DNA of 64,000 nucleotides from NORP110 sp051251595 (GTDB lineage Bacteria; Pseudomonadota; Alphaproteobacteria; Rhodobacterales; Rhodobacteraceae), in NCBI GenBank assembly GCA_051251595.1, contig JBPOFA010000008.1, positions 62,001 through 126,000 of the forward strand, in the 5' to 3' direction. Both the position numbers and the translations under genes were made by a program. The notes beneath the pieces were generated by a model that searched no databases, was not told the origin of the DNA, and saw only the letters and a list, made by a program, of their open reading frames with translations. How positions within the stretch are numbered: position 1 is the first letter of the stretch; every line of letters begins with the position of its first letter. Of this stretch, positions 25,067 to 34,290 are shown in pieces.

Positions 25067-25987
25067 CTATTTCGGCGTGATCTTGGCGACAGAGACAGAC
25101 TTGGTGTTGTTGCGCCGTTCGCGGTGCCAGATATAAATTCCGGCAGCAATGATGATCGCGCCGCCGCCAAGGGTCCAGACTGTCGGCCAGGTGTCAAAAA
25201 AGATGATGCCAGAGGCTGCAGCCAAAAAGATCTGGATATAGATGACCGGCGCAAGGATCGACGCATCTGCCAAACGATGCGCCGCTGTGGCCAGGATATG
25301 GCCGCTGCCCCCGAAAATCCCGATCAGCAAAAAGAAGGCCCAATCCGCCTGTGTGCTGGGCCAGATCCAATCAGCCAACACAAACGGCATCAAAAACACT
25401 GTCGCAATGCCAGAAGACCAGATCTGACTGGTCGCATTACTTTCAACCCCGGCCAACAGACGCGTCATCACAAAGAACAACGCCGCCGCCGTAAGCGCGC
25501 CGATGTTCAAGAACATCGCCGGGTGGAAATCGACACCCCAGGGCTGCATCACAACGATGACCCCCAGAAACCCGACACAGACCGCCACAATCCGATGAAT
25601 TCCCACCCGTTCCCCAAGGATCGGGATGGCCAGCAAGGTGACCACAATTGGGCCTGCGAACATGATCGTCGTTGTGACCGTGATCGGCAGGTATTTCAGC
25701 GCGGTGAAATTCAGTGTCGTGCTACAAAACAGCAGGAACGAACGAACCACCTGAAGCTTTGGTGAATTGGAATGCAGCGCGGCAAGCCCCTCTCGCGGCA
25801 AAAATACCGTCAGGGACATCAGGAAATGTACCGCATAGCGCACAAATACGACTTGCAAGGCCGGAAGACCCGCGATCACCAACCATTTGGCTGACGTGTC
25901 GATAAGTGTGAAAAAGAAGACGGCCCCCACCATTGCGGTCAGGCCAACGGCGACCCGATCCTCGCGGGGGGCGACGGTTTCTGTCAC
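25067..25987 (-). CDS. DMT-superfamily (EamA) transporter
   Basis: A 306-residue inner-membrane protein with ten predicted helices in two EamA repeats (for example ALTAMVGAVFFFTLIDTSAK-like opening and a second repeat from about residue 155). Drug/metabolite transporters of this group export or import metabolites. Its start overlaps the upstream Gfo/Idh stop by 4 bases, so both are one transcript. The substrate is unknown. Transport linked to the sugar-acid pathway is an inference from position. Confidence 0.85.
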   Translation of the reverse strand: MTETVAPREDRVAVGLTAMVGAVFFFTLIDTSAKWLVIAGLPALQVVFVRYAVHFLMSLTVFLPREGLAALHSNSPKLQVVRSFLLFCSTTLNFTALKYLPITVTTTIMFAGPIVVTLLAIPILGERVGIHRIVAVCVGFLGVIVVMQPWGVDFHPAMFLNIGALTAAALFFVMTRLLAGVESNATSQIWSSGIATVFLMPFVLADWIWPSTQADWAFFLLIGIFGGSGHILATAAHRLADASILAPVIYIQIFLAAASGIIFFDTWPTVWTLGGGAIIIAAGIYIWHRERRNNTKSVSVAKITPK

Positions 25988-27021
25988 GTGCCGACCTGTT
26001 GGGTCTGCCCTGTCTGGGCGGCCAACTGGATTGCCGCCAGAACCAGCATCGCCTGGCGACCGTCCTCTCCCGTTGCAAGCAGGTCGTCATCGGCCCCCTG
26101 CACAAGTTTTGCAAACCGATCCAGCTGCACCGCGATCCCGTCGACGCGCGGCAATGCAGGGCCATCCATGCGAACCAAGGGATGCTGCCAATCCGCAGGG
26201 TTCCCTGCCCCGCCCTGCCAAAGCTGCAAGGACGGAAAAGACAGCGCCCCTTTGGTTCCAACAAAGCGCAGCGGATCATCGCCGCGCACGGCAATGGCCG
26301 GGTTTTCGCCGGTGGCCGCCTCAAACGCCCAGGGCGACGCGCCCGCGTCGGACAGAACGAAACTGCCCATCCCGCCATTTTCAAATCTCATCGACAGGGC
26401 GGCGGTGTCTTCGACCTCAAACCCGCGCGCAGCGCTGCTGTACATGGCGGCGACTTCGACAATCGGTCCGGCCAGGCAGTGCAGCAGGTCCACCTCATGG
26501 CTGAGATTGGTCAGGATCGGCCCTGCCCCGGGCGCGCGGCGCCAGGGTACATCGTAATAGCTGTCATGTTTGCGCAAGGCCCAGATGCCCTGCACCGCAA
26601 CCGTGTCGCCAATCTTTTCCATCCGCTTGCGCGCCTCTGCGACGAAAGGATGGCAGCGTCTGTGATGTCCCGCCACCAGCGGCAAGCCCAGCTTGGCCGC
26701 GCGGGCGCAAAGCGCATCGGCGTCGTCCATGGTTTCGGTCAAAGGTTTTTCAACCAACACGGCCCAACCGCGATCAAGACAGGCCATCGCAACGGCTGCA
26801 TGGTTTGGCGTGGGCGTTGCGATCACAGCCGCCCTGGTTTCCCCTGGCACCGCGTCAAGATCAGCAGCGACTGGCAGCCCCATCTTTGCCAATGCCGCGC
26901 GGCGTGCGGGATCGGCCTCAACCACTGCGGTGAGGGCCACCACGTCAGAGGCCACCGCGCATTCGATATGGCGCATGCCAATCGATCCGCCGCCGATCAC
27001 ACAAACAGGAAATTTGGTCAT
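25984..27021 (-). CDS. Gfo/Idh/MocA family oxidoreductase
   Basis: A 345-residue NAD(P)-dependent sugar or inositol-type dehydrogenase. N-terminal Rossmann segment VIGGGSIGMRHIE, EKPLTE with the family Lys (VEKPLTETMDD), and the C-terminal alpha/beta domain with HEVDLLHCLAG. A GGGGGG ribosome site precedes the ATG at 27021. It is translationally coupled to the EamA transporter and follows the TRAP permease gene by 75 bases, so it is probably the distal part of the TRAP operon. Confidence 0.88.
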   Translation of the reverse strand: MTKFPVCVIGGGSIGMRHIECAVASDVVALTAVVEADPARRAALAKMGLPVAADLDAVPGETRAAVIATPTPNHAAVAMACLDRGWAVLVEKPLTETMDDADALCARAAKLGLPLVAGHHRRCHPFVAEARKRMEKIGDTVAVQGIWALRKHDSYYDVPWRRAPGAGPILTNLSHEVDLLHCLAGPIVEVAAMYSSAARGFEVEDTAALSMRFENGGMGSFVLSDAGASPWAFEAATGENPAIAVRGDDPLRFVGTKGALSFPSLQLWQGGAGNPADWQHPLVRMDGPALPRVDGIAVQLDRFAKLVQGADDDLLATGEDGRQAMLVLAAIQLAAQTGQTQQVGT

Positions 27022-27095
27022 TTGGTGCCCCCCCAAAACAGGGGAGCACTTAGGGCAATCATCATTGCCATTGGTTCAGTACCTTTCAGCATCCG

Positions 27096-28694
27096 TCACT
27101 TCAGAAAGACGGTCACAATCGGAGGCCAGATCAGCAACACCGACAAAGCGCAAAGCTGTAGCGCAATGAAAGGCAGGAAGCCGCGGAAGATGTCTGTCAG
27201 CGAGATATCCGCAGGCGCCACGGACTTGAGATAGAACGCAGCTGGCCCGAAAGGCGGTGACAAAAAGCTGACCTGCATGTTCATACAGAACACCACACCA
27301 AACCAGATTGGGATGTATTTAGCCTCTACCGAGCCCAAAAAGCCGATTTCTTCCGTGGGCAAACGCACAACAATCGGCAAGAACACAGGCATGATCAGCA
27401 AAACGATACCGATCCAGTCCATGAACATGCCCATCACCAAAAAGACCAGCATCATCAACAGAATGACGCCCATTGTTGGCAAGTCGGACCCGACGATCAG
27501 ATTGGCCACATAGGTTGGGCCACCCACAAGGGTATAGGCCGCCGCCAGGGCAGCCGCCCCGATGGTCACCCAGATAATGGTCCCTGTGGATTTCAGCGTC
27601 CGGATCAAACTGTCCCAAACGATCTCAAAGGTCATCTCACGGCGCAACATGCCGATGACAAACACGGCGATTACGCCCATGCCTGCAGCCTCTGTGATGC
27701 CAGTGATGCCGCCATAGATAGACCCAAGCACAACACCAATCACGATGATTGGGGCAAGCAGGCCCTTCCCCATATTCCATCCACGCGCCGTCCGTTCACG
27801 ACCGACGACCAGATAGACAATCGCAGTAAAGATCGCAAAGGCGCCAATGATCCAAGGGATATCCGCGACCATGCCCAATGGAATTGGGTCTTGGTTTTCG
27901 CGAATGGCATTGTCCCCTGTTGCCGTAAAGAACAAGGCGCGCGCGAGCATCACTCCGGTCACCCACATGCCAAAGCGTGCAAGGAACCCAAGGAACATCA
28001 GGCTTTTCTCGCTGCCTTCTGGTTCTCCTGGAACGGGTTCGGGCAGTGGGGCCAACGAATGGTTCATACGTGTGCGGATGATAATGTAGAGAATAAAGAA
28101 AGAGGCCAGCATAAATCCAGGCAGGAAAGATGCCGTGAACAAGCCTTTGATCGATGTCTCTGTGACAAGCCCGTACATGATCAGAACGATCGATGGTGGG
28201 ATCATCGTCCCCAATGAACCAGAGGCACAGATCGTCCCAATCGCAAGGTTGCGATCATAGCCCAACCGCAGCATCTGAGGCAAAGCGATCAGCCCCAGCA
28301 ATACGACCTCGCCGCCGATAATCCCCGACATTGCGGCCATGATGACTGCCATCAGCGACGTCACAATTGCGATGCCGCCACGGGTTCTGCTCATCCACAC
28401 GTTCAGGGATGAATACATATCCCGCGCGATGCCCGACCGTTCCAACAAGGCTGCCATAAAGATAAATAACGGCACCGAGATCAGAACATAGTTGGTCATC
28501 TGTCGATAAACGGCCTGGGCCAGCACCGACAATGGACCGCGCCCAAAATCCCCCCATAACAGGTCAGGCGGGAATTTCAGCGCCAGGGTGACCACCGCCA
28601 GAAAGGCAGAGGCAAAGCCAAGCGGCATGCCAATGGCCAACAGAAAGAACATGCTCAGCAAAATGATGAGCGAGAGTGTACCAATATCGACCAT
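27096..28694 (-). CDS. dctM: TRAP transporter large permease (DctM)
   Basis: A 532-residue membrane subunit that moves the bound acid across the inner membrane with Na+. The family average is near 430. The extra ~100 residues lie at about 215-320 (an acidic loop EPVPGEPEGSE plus an added helix pair). Ordinary DctM motifs are seen: GEVVLLGLIALPQML, GTMIPPSIVLIMYG and GMFMDWIGIVLLIMPVFLP. Its start shares one base with the stop of dctQ, which indicates coupled translation. Confidence 0.92.
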   Translation of the reverse strand: MVDIGTLSLIILLSMFFLLAIGMPLGFASAFLAVVTLALKFPPDLLWGDFGRGPLSVLAQAVYRQMTNYVLISVPLFIFMAALLERSGIARDMYSSLNVWMSRTRGGIAIVTSLMAVIMAAMSGIIGGEVVLLGLIALPQMLRLGYDRNLAIGTICASGSLGTMIPPSIVLIMYGLVTETSIKGLFTASFLPGFMLASFFILYIIIRTRMNHSLAPLPEPVPGEPEGSEKSLMFLGFLARFGMWVTGVMLARALFFTATGDNAIRENQDPIPLGMVADIPWIIGAFAIFTAIVYLVVGRERTARGWNMGKGLLAPIIVIGVVLGSIYGGITGITEAAGMGVIAVFVIGMLRREMTFEIVWDSLIRTLKSTGTIIWVTIGAAALAAAYTLVGGPTYVANLIVGSDLPTMGVILLMMLVFLVMGMFMDWIGIVLLIMPVFLPIVVRLPTEEIGFLGSVEAKYIPIWFGVVFCMNMQVSFLSPPFGPAAFYLKSVAPADISLTDIFRGFLPFIALQLCALSVLLIWPPIVTVFLK

Positions 28695-29506
28695 CAGTTG
28701 TCTTCCTCAAGCGTGCGGCGGATGTTCTCGATCTCTGTTTCGTCGATTTCATCCATCGGTGTGTGGGACTCGGGCAGTTTGTTCCAATCCGCAATCAGAT
28801 TGGATACGGCCTGAATGCAGACCAGCACGATTATGATCAAAAGGGCGGGCTTAACGATGCCGGGAATGGGTGGATCCCACGCGGTTCCGAATGTCTCCAT
28901 CCGCATGAACCTGTTCTCAGCATCTGTGTAGCCGCCCCAGACCAGCGCAAAGGTAAAGCCAACAATAAGAAGAACGGAAATCACATCAGCCGTTTTCTGC
29001 GCCCACCAGGGCATCATGTCATAGATGATGTAGATGCGGATGTGGCTGCGTTGCTGCATGGCGTAAAGACCCGCCAGCAAGAAAACAAACGCCGCAATCC
29101 ACAATGAAAGTTCGTTTGCCCAAAGCGTCGGGCGCGAAAACACATAGCGCGAGACGACCTCGTAAAACATGACCAAAACGATAAACGCGACCATGATCAT
29201 GGCCAAGCGGCCAAGCACCACGGACACGAGATCAAAGAAACCATCGGGTTGCGTTTCAATGCCGCCTTTGGTGTCCGACAAGAACAACGATGCGAAAATG
29301 AAAGCGACAGCCATGAGACCAAGCATCAACTGGACCAAAGGTCGTCCCGCCGGTCGGATCATCTCAAACATTCCATAAGATTCTTCCGCAAACAGTCTGG
29401 ACCCGATGAGGAATACATAAAGAGCGAACGTCAGCCCGCAAAATATGATCATCCCAGTCTTAACAGGTCCCCGATATTGCTTCAGAAAAAGCGAATTATC
29501 TTCCAT
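28694..29506 (-). CDS. dctQ: TRAP transporter small permease (DctQ), long form
   Basis: A 270-residue small TRAP subunit; the common form has about 165. The DctQ domain is the C-terminal part (from ~95: FYEVVSRYVFSRPTLWANELSLW is its signature, here given in 20-residue pieces as YEVVSRYVFSRPTLWANELS). The N-terminal ~90 residues add two helices (MIIFCGLTFALYVFLIGSRL and LVQLMLGLMAVAFIFASLFL). The extended dctQ pairs with the extended dctM, which suggests a distinct TRAP subfamily. Confidence 0.88.
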   Translation of the reverse strand: MEDNSLFLKQYRGPVKTGMIIFCGLTFALYVFLIGSRLFAEESYGMFEMIRPAGRPLVQLMLGLMAVAFIFASLFLSDTKGGIETQPDGFFDLVSVVLGRLAMIMVAFIVLVMFYEVVSRYVFSRPTLWANELSLWIAAFVFLLAGLYAMQQRSHIRIYIIYDMMPWWAQKTADVISVLLIVGFTFALVWGGYTDAENRFMRMETFGTAWDPPIPGIVKPALLIIIVLVCIQAVSNLIADWNKLPESHTPMDEIDETEIENIRRTLEEDN

Positions 29507-29553
29507 CGCATGCCTCCCCGTACAGCCATGTCCGGATATTTTTCCGGTTATAA

Positions 29554-29582
29554 AAGGCGGACCCGAGTAATGGGCCCGCCTT
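29554..29582 (-). terminator. Attenuator hairpin between dctP and dctQ
   Basis: Minus strand AAGGCGG-(G)CCC-ATTACTC-GGG(T)-CCGCCTT followed by TTATAA: a 10-bp stem with one internal mismatch and a short T-run, between the binding-protein gene and the permease genes. It would allow more dctP than dctQM to be made. Confidence 0.6.
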
Positions 29583-29613
29583 GTTTATGCGTTCGTATTA
29601 AACGAACGTTCCT

Positions 29614-30630
29614 TTATCCGCCGATCAGACCCAGCTGTGTCAGATAGGCTTTGTGGCTAGCCAGCAATGCAGCTGCTTCTGGGCTACGTGTTCCCCAGTC
29701 TTCCCAAGCAACCTGGGCTGCACGACGGAATTCAGCACGATCTTCTGCAGACCAGTCGTACAATGTCACACCATCTGCAACCAACATTGCGGCGGCTTCT
29801 GCGTTTGCTTTTTCGTTAGACAAAGCAATCTGGAACGCCAGCTTTTGCCAAGATGTGTCGATGATACGACGCTGCTGTTCTGTCAGGCCTTCCCAAACAG
29901 CCTGGTTACACGCCAGGTGGTCAGATGGCATAGAGTGGAAGCCAGGATATGTCGCGTGCTTCACGATGTCGTACAGGCCAAGACCAACGTTGTTGGCCAG
30001 ACCAGACGCATCAGCACCGTCGATGATGCCTGTTTCCAGCGCGGTAAAGATCTCTGTAAAGTCCATCACGATAGGCGAAGCGCCCATTTCTTCAAAGATC
30101 TCTGTTTCCATCCCAGGAGGGGACCGGAACTTCCATCCTTTGACGTCTTCTGGACCCGCCAGTGGACGTGATGAGGCAAATGATTCCTGCCCGTAAATCG
30201 CCCAGCCAATCAGCTGCATGCCTTGCGCATTGTACAGTTCCTGCGCTGCATCATAGCCGTCACCGTAATACAACCAGCTGTACTGCTGCCATGGTGTTTC
30301 ATAGCCACCCATGATGTCGCCCACAAACTGGAATGCTGGGTTCTTACCTGTCTGGTATGCGCCGCCTGTTGCGTCACAATCCAAAATTCCGTTGATGGCC
30401 GCGTCGAATGTTTCGACCGTCGCGACGACGGATGATGAATAGAACATTTCGATTGTGATGTCGCCACCGGACATGGTCTGCACATCGTCGATGAACTGTG
30501 CCAACATTTTACCTGTTGGGTGCTCTGTTGCGTAATGCGTTTGAATACGCAGTGTCACGGGCTCTGCGAATGCAGGCGCGGCAACTACAGCAGCAGCGGC
30601 AGCTGTCATCATTAAAGATTTCAGTTTCAT
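29614..30630 (-). CDS. dctP: TRAP transporter substrate-binding protein (DctP)
   Basis: A 338-residue periplasmic binding protein with signal peptide (MKLKSLMMTAAAAAVVAAPA, cleaved after AFA). The DctP fold is evident: HYATEHPTGKMLAQFIDDV, FYSSSVVATVETFDA, and the Arg of GWKFRSPPGMETEI, which in DctP proteins clamps a ligand carboxylate. The sequence is closest in style to the 2-oxoacid/aldonate-binding branch. It leads the TRAP operon and is preceded by a GntR operator at 30709, so an organic or sugar acid is the expected ligand. Confidence 0.93.
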   Translation of the reverse strand: MKLKSLMMTAAAAAVVAAPAFAEPVTLRIQTHYATEHPTGKMLAQFIDDVQTMSGGDITIEMFYSSSVVATVETFDAAINGILDCDATGGAYQTGKNPAFQFVGDIMGGYETPWQQYSWLYYGDGYDAAQELYNAQGMQLIGWAIYGQESFASSRPLAGPEDVKGWKFRSPPGMETEIFEEMGASPIVMDFTEIFTALETGIIDGADASGLANNVGLGLYDIVKHATYPGFHSMPSDHLACNQAVWEGLTEQQRRIIDTSWQKLAFQIALSNEKANAEAAAMLVADGVTLYDWSAEDRAEFRRAAQVAWEDWGTRSPEAAALLASHKAYLTQLGLIGG

Positions 30631-30708
30631 ATTTTAGTATCCTCCCTTGGCGACATTCAATGCCACCGTTTTTTAGTCGATCACGCAGAAGCCTATGCGC
30701 GACCCAGA

Positions 30709-30718
30709 TGGTATACCA
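30709..30718. promoter_or_regulatory. GntR operator (copy 2), upstream of TRAP operon
   Basis: TGGTATACCA in AGATGGTATACCATCCTG, 79 bases before dctP on the minus strand. Confidence 0.7.
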
Positions 30719-30763
30719 TCCTGGAAAACTGTAACGACTGTGTTCTCGACAATCAATAACTTC

Positions 30764-30773
30764 CGGTATACCA
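30764..30773. promoter_or_regulatory. GntR operator (copy 3), upstream of the regulator gene
   Basis: CGGTATACCA in TTCCGGTATACCAAATTTGG, one base off the other copies, 78 bases before the GntR gene. It suggests autoregulation. Its centre is 55 bases from copy 2, so looping is possible. Confidence 0.65.
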
Positions 30774-30850
30774 AATTTGGAAAGAGGCGGATTGCACTGA
30801 ATTGCGTTAAATATCCGAAATCTGGGTCCAAATAGGCGAAAAACGTACCG

Positions 30851-31534
30851 ATGAGCGAAGAAATCCTTGCCAAAAATATTGCCGATCAACTGCGACGCAA
30901 CATTTTGCGCGGCAAGCTTGCGCCCGGCGCTGCGATCAAAGAACGCGACAATGCCATGGAACTCGGGGTCAGCCGCACCCCTTTGAGAGAGGCGATTCGC
31001 ATCCTTGCCACGGAAGGTTTGGTAGAGCTGCGCCCTGCCCGCAGCCCAATCGTTTCAATGCCGACACCCAAGCAATTTTCCGATGACATCGAAGTTCTGG
31101 TCTCTGTCGAAAAACTATCCGGCGAATTGGCCTGTGAGCGGGCCACGGATGAAGAGATCGAAGAGATCGATGCGATCGTCAAAGAGATGGCCGCGAAATT
31201 TGACACCGTAGACCCGTTGGATCTGTTCGAATTGGATATGCAGTTTCACAGCGCGATTGCCCAAGCATCCCACAACGTGCCGTTGGCAGAGATCCATCGC
31301 AAGTTTCTGGCCCGCCTGTGGCATGCCCGGTTTTTGGCCGCCATCCGAAAGCGCAATCGTGACCGGGTGATCGGCCATCACACAGACATTGTCACCGCGT
31401 TGCGGTTTCGCGACCCAAAAGCGGTGCGCGAGGCGATCGGCAAACACATCAAAAACCTGAACGAAGACATTGTGCACGCCCTCGCACAAGAAAAGGAAGA
31501 CACGACAAAGGGCCACGGCAAAGAGGGCCGTTAG
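30851..31534 (+). CDS. GntR family (FadR/FCD) transcriptional regulator
   Basis: A 227-residue repressor with an N-terminal winged helix (AKNIADQLRRNILRGKLAPG, ELGVSRTPLREAIRIL) and a C-terminal FCD effector domain whose metal or ligand His/Asp residues include LDMQFHSAIAQASHN and HHTDIVTALR. It diverges from the TRAP operon across 220 bases holding two palindromes. The TGGTATACCA site type is that of UxuR/ExuR-like FadR-family regulators, whose effectors are sugar acids. It is the natural candidate for reading all four copies. A LysR gene follows after 4 bases. Confidence 0.9.
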   Translation: MSEEILAKNIADQLRRNILRGKLAPGAAIKERDNAMELGVSRTPLREAIRILATEGLVELRPARSPIVSMPTPKQFSDDIEVLVSVEKLSGELACERATDEEIEEIDAIVKEMAAKFDTVDPLDLFELDMQFHSAIAQASHNVPLAEIHRKFLARLWHARFLAAIRKRNRDRVIGHHTDIVTALRFRDPKAVREAIGKHIKNLNEDIVHALAQEKEDTTKGHGKEGR

Positions 31535-31538
31535 CCCT

Positions 31539-32504
31539 ATGGCGCGCACTCCAAATCTCAACGCGCTTCCCTATTTCGATGCCGTCGCACGCAGGGGCAG
31601 CATCACCCGCGCGGCAGAGGAACTTTCCGTGTCGCCCTCTGCCGTAAGTCAGCAAATAAAGCTTATAGAACAACAACTTGGCGTGAAACTTTTCCGCAGA
31701 TCCGGCCGCAGCCTGATCCTGACTCTGGAAGGAGAGCTGTTGGCCCAGACCACTGGAACCGCTCTCAAAATGCTGACCGATGTTCAGGCCAATTTGCGCG
31801 GCACGCCCAATCCCAGACGTCTGAATTTGCGTGTCTCCCCCAGCTTTGGTGTGCGCTGGCTTGGGCCGCGGCTTTCAGATTTTCTGACCCGATTTCCCGA
31901 TTGGGATCTGCGCGTGGACGCCGCGCCTGATCCGACCGATTTTGACCGTGAAGTCATGGACCTAGAGGTACGCTACGGAACTGGAAATTGGGACGGGCTT
32001 AGCAGTACCCCCTTGGTGAACGACTATGTGCTGCCCCTGGCCAGCCCGGACTATCTGGCCGGTCTTCCGACCGGCGATCCACTGGCCAGCGCCCGTCTGA
32101 TCGACAGCGCCCGGGCTTTGTGCCAGTGGGATTATTGGCTTTGGCACCACGGCGTAACGACCGCGACCAATCAAAAATCCATTTTGATGGACCGGTCTTC
32201 GATGGCCTTGCAACTGGCCTGTGATGGCGCCGGCGTCGTGTTGGAATCTCTGGCCCTCGCGCATGGGGAATTGGCCAAAGGGCGTTTGGTGCCCGTCACC
32301 CCGTCCCTGCCCGTCTTGACCTTCCCGGCCTACTGGGCGCTGTGCCCTGCGCGGTTCCTGAAACGTAAACCCGTGCGCTTGTTTATGGAGTGGGCCGAAG
32401 ATCAGGCGGACGCGCACCGTGCCCAGATTGATCAGTTGCTTGGCGAAAACGGGCTGAGCCTAAAAACGATAGAGGCAACAGCCCAGCTGCGCCCCGGTCA
32501 GTGA
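31539..32504 (+). CDS. LysR family transcriptional regulator (GcvA-like)
   Basis: A 321-residue LysR regulator: AARRGSITRAAEELSVSPSA in the HTH region, then a short linker and the substrate domain from about residue 90 (RRLNLRVSPSFGVRWLGPRL), typical of the GcvA subgroup. The ATG lies 4 bases after the GntR stop, so the two regulators are co-transcribed. Its 3' end overlaps the convergent SDR gene by 7 bases. It could control the divergent transketolase/SAF promoter region, but no direct evidence is seen. Confidence 0.88.
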   Translation: MARTPNLNALPYFDAVARRGSITRAAEELSVSPSAVSQQIKLIEQQLGVKLFRRSGRSLILTLEGELLAQTTGTALKMLTDVQANLRGTPNPRRLNLRVSPSFGVRWLGPRLSDFLTRFPDWDLRVDAAPDPTDFDREVMDLEVRYGTGNWDGLSSTPLVNDYVLPLASPDYLAGLPTGDPLASARLIDSARALCQWDYWLWHHGVTTATNQKSILMDRSSMALQLACDGAGVVLESLALAHGELAKGRLVPVTPSLPVLTFPAYWALCPARFLKRKPVRLFMEWAEDQADAHRAQIDQLLGENGLSLKTIEATAQLRPGQ

Positions 32505-33256
32505 ATCAGCGATCCGCCATTCACATCCACCTCTGACCCCGTCACATATGCCGACAGGTCCGACGCCAAGAACAAACAGCACCCTGCTACATCATTCGCC
32601 GTTCCCGCACGCGCCATTGGAATTCCGTCCAACACCTGCGCGCGCATTTCAGCAGTTAGTTTTCCCGCGGTTATGTCCGTATCAATAAACCCCGGACAAA
32701 TCGCATTCGCCCGCACATTATCAGGTGCCAATTCGCGGGCCATCGCCTTGGTCAATCCAAGGATCCCGGCTTTTGCGGCGGAATAATGGGGCCCGCCAAA
32801 AATGCCGCCCCCCCGCTGCGCAGAAACAGAGGACATATTCACGATGCTGCCGCTTTTGCGCGCCCGGAACTGGGGGATAACGGCCTGCGACATGTAAAGC
32901 GTGCCGCGCAGGTTCACGTCCAAGACCGCGTCATAATTCTGCGGCCCAATTTCCATGAGTTTCAGCGGCTGCGTAATCCCTGCATTATTCACCAGAATAT
33001 CAATCTGGCCAAAAGCGGTGATCACGTCATTGGTGACCACACCACAGGCCGTTTTGTCCGTGACGTCACACACCCGCCCCAGATGCCCATTGCCCGGCAG
33101 CTCGGCTGCGGCCTCTTGCGCTTCATCGATGTCCAGATCAAGGATCGCAACACGCGCACCGTGTTGGGCAAAAAGCATTGCCGTTGCTTTGCCCAATCCA
33201 CGCGGACTGGCCGCGCCGGTGATGATCGCCGTTTTGCCCTCTAGCAGTTTTGTCAT
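32498..33256 (-). CDS. Short-chain dehydrogenase/reductase
   Basis: A 252-residue classical SDR. The cofactor motif is ITGAASPRGLGKATA, the catalytic Ser is in NMSSVSAQRGG, and the Tyr-x-x-x-Lys is in HYSAAKAGILG. CPGFIDTDI follows as usual, and DLDIDEAQ points to NAD preference. The ATG at 33256 overlaps the transketolase stop as ATGA. It is the last gene of the split-transketolase operon and probably oxidises or reduces a ketose or polyol of that pathway. Confidence 0.9.
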   Translation of the reverse strand: MTKLLEGKTAIITGAASPRGLGKATAMLFAQHGARVAILDLDIDEAQEAAAELPGNGHLGRVCDVTDKTACGVVTNDVITAFGQIDILVNNAGITQPLKLMEIGPQNYDAVLDVNLRGTLYMSQAVIPQFRARKSGSIVNMSSVSAQRGGGIFGGPHYSAAKAGILGLTKAMARELAPDNVRANAICPGFIDTDITAGKLTAEMRAQVLDGIPMARAGTANDVAGCCLFLASDLSAYVTGSEVDVNGGSLIH

Positions 33257-34290
33257 AGCCAACCTTTCACAGATGTGGTCACCGCATCGACCGAAATCCC
33301 GTATTGATCATGCAAGGTTGGCAGCGCCCCAGCATCCAAAAACGCATCGGGCAATCCGATTTGGCGGAACGGCACATGCACGCCTGCGCGCATCAATGTC
33401 GCTGCAACCGCTTCTCCCAAACCGCCGGTGACCGAATGGTTTTCAGCCGTGACGACCAAGCGCCCGCCCTTGCTGGCCTCTGCGATAATTGTCTCTGTAT
33501 CCAAGGGTTTAATCGTTGGAACATGCAATACGGCGCAATCGACACCATCGGCTTGCAGCTTTTTCGCGGCATCCAGCACACGCATTGTCATAAACCCAGA
33601 GGATACAAACAAAACGTCCCGACCATCCCGCAAGACCTGAGCCGTTCCCAGTTTGAACTGATAGCCGTATTCCCCCAGAACATTCGGCACCTGCCCGCGC
33701 AACAAACGCATGTAAACCGGGCCCGGATGGTCTGCGATGGCGCGGGTCGCCTGATCAATCTCGACCGCGTCACAAGGATCGATGATCGTCAGGTTCGGCA
33801 TGCCGCGCATGATCGCCAAATCCTCTGTCGCCTGATGGCTTGGACCATAGCCCGTGGTCAGCCCCGGCAAGGCACAGACGATTTTGACTGGTAGGTTTTC
33901 CTCTGCAATGGCCATGATGATAAAGTCATAGGCCCGGCGCGAGGCGAAAACAGAATAGGTCGTTGCGAAGGGCGTAAAGCCTTCCCGCGCCAAGCCAGCG
34001 GCGGCGCTGATCATCACCGCCTCTGCCATGCCCATCTGATAGAACCGGTCCGGGTAGGCTTTGGCAAAGATATGCAGGTCGGTGTATTTTGACAGATCCG
34101 CCGTCAACCCGACGATGTCTTCGCGGGTTTTCGCCAGATCCACCAGGGCATGGCCAAAGGGTGCCGCGATCGTGTCGCGCCCTTCGCTGTCAAGCGAGGC
34201 GATCATCGCAGATGTGGCCAGCCGTTCGCCTTTTGGCGCAACCCGGGCGGTATATTTCGATTGGCGGCGCGATAATTCCTGAGAGCTCAT
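33253..34290 (-). CDS. Transketolase-like protein, C-terminal subunit
   Basis: A 345-residue half of a split transketolase: the pyrimidine-binding domain (EAVMISAAAGLAREGFTPFA, with the TPP-activating Glu in MGMAEAVM) and the C-terminal domain (TVIVAEASKGGRLVVTAENH-like region near 265). It transfers a two-carbon unit between sugars together with the N-terminal subunit encoded just upstream, whose stop it overlaps as ATGA. The ATG at 34290 was chosen for that overlap. Such split forms often act on unusual ketose phosphates or free ketoses. Confidence 0.9.
   Translation of the reverse strand: MSSQELSRRQSKYTARVAPKGERLATSAMIASLDSEGRDTIAAPFGHALVDLAKTREDIVGLTADLSKYTDLHIFAKAYPDRFYQMGMAEAVMISAAAGLAREGFTPFATTYSVFASRRAYDFIIMAIAEENLPVKIVCALPGLTTGYGPSHQATEDLAIMRGMPNLTIIDPCDAVEIDQATRAIADHPGPVYMRLLRGQVPNVLGEYGYQFKLGTAQVLRDGRDVLFVSSGFMTMRVLDAAKKLQADGVDCAVLHVPTIKPLDTETIIAEASKGGRLVVTAENHSVTGGLGEAVAATLMRAGVHVPFRQIGLPDAFLDAGALPTLHDQYGISVDAVTTSVKGWL

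Noticed and set aside
25933..27234. 433-codon plus-strand frame across the Gfo/Idh gene
   Set aside because: It spans several real minus-strand genes and is Arg/Gln/His-rich without domains, a typical shadow of GC-rich codons.
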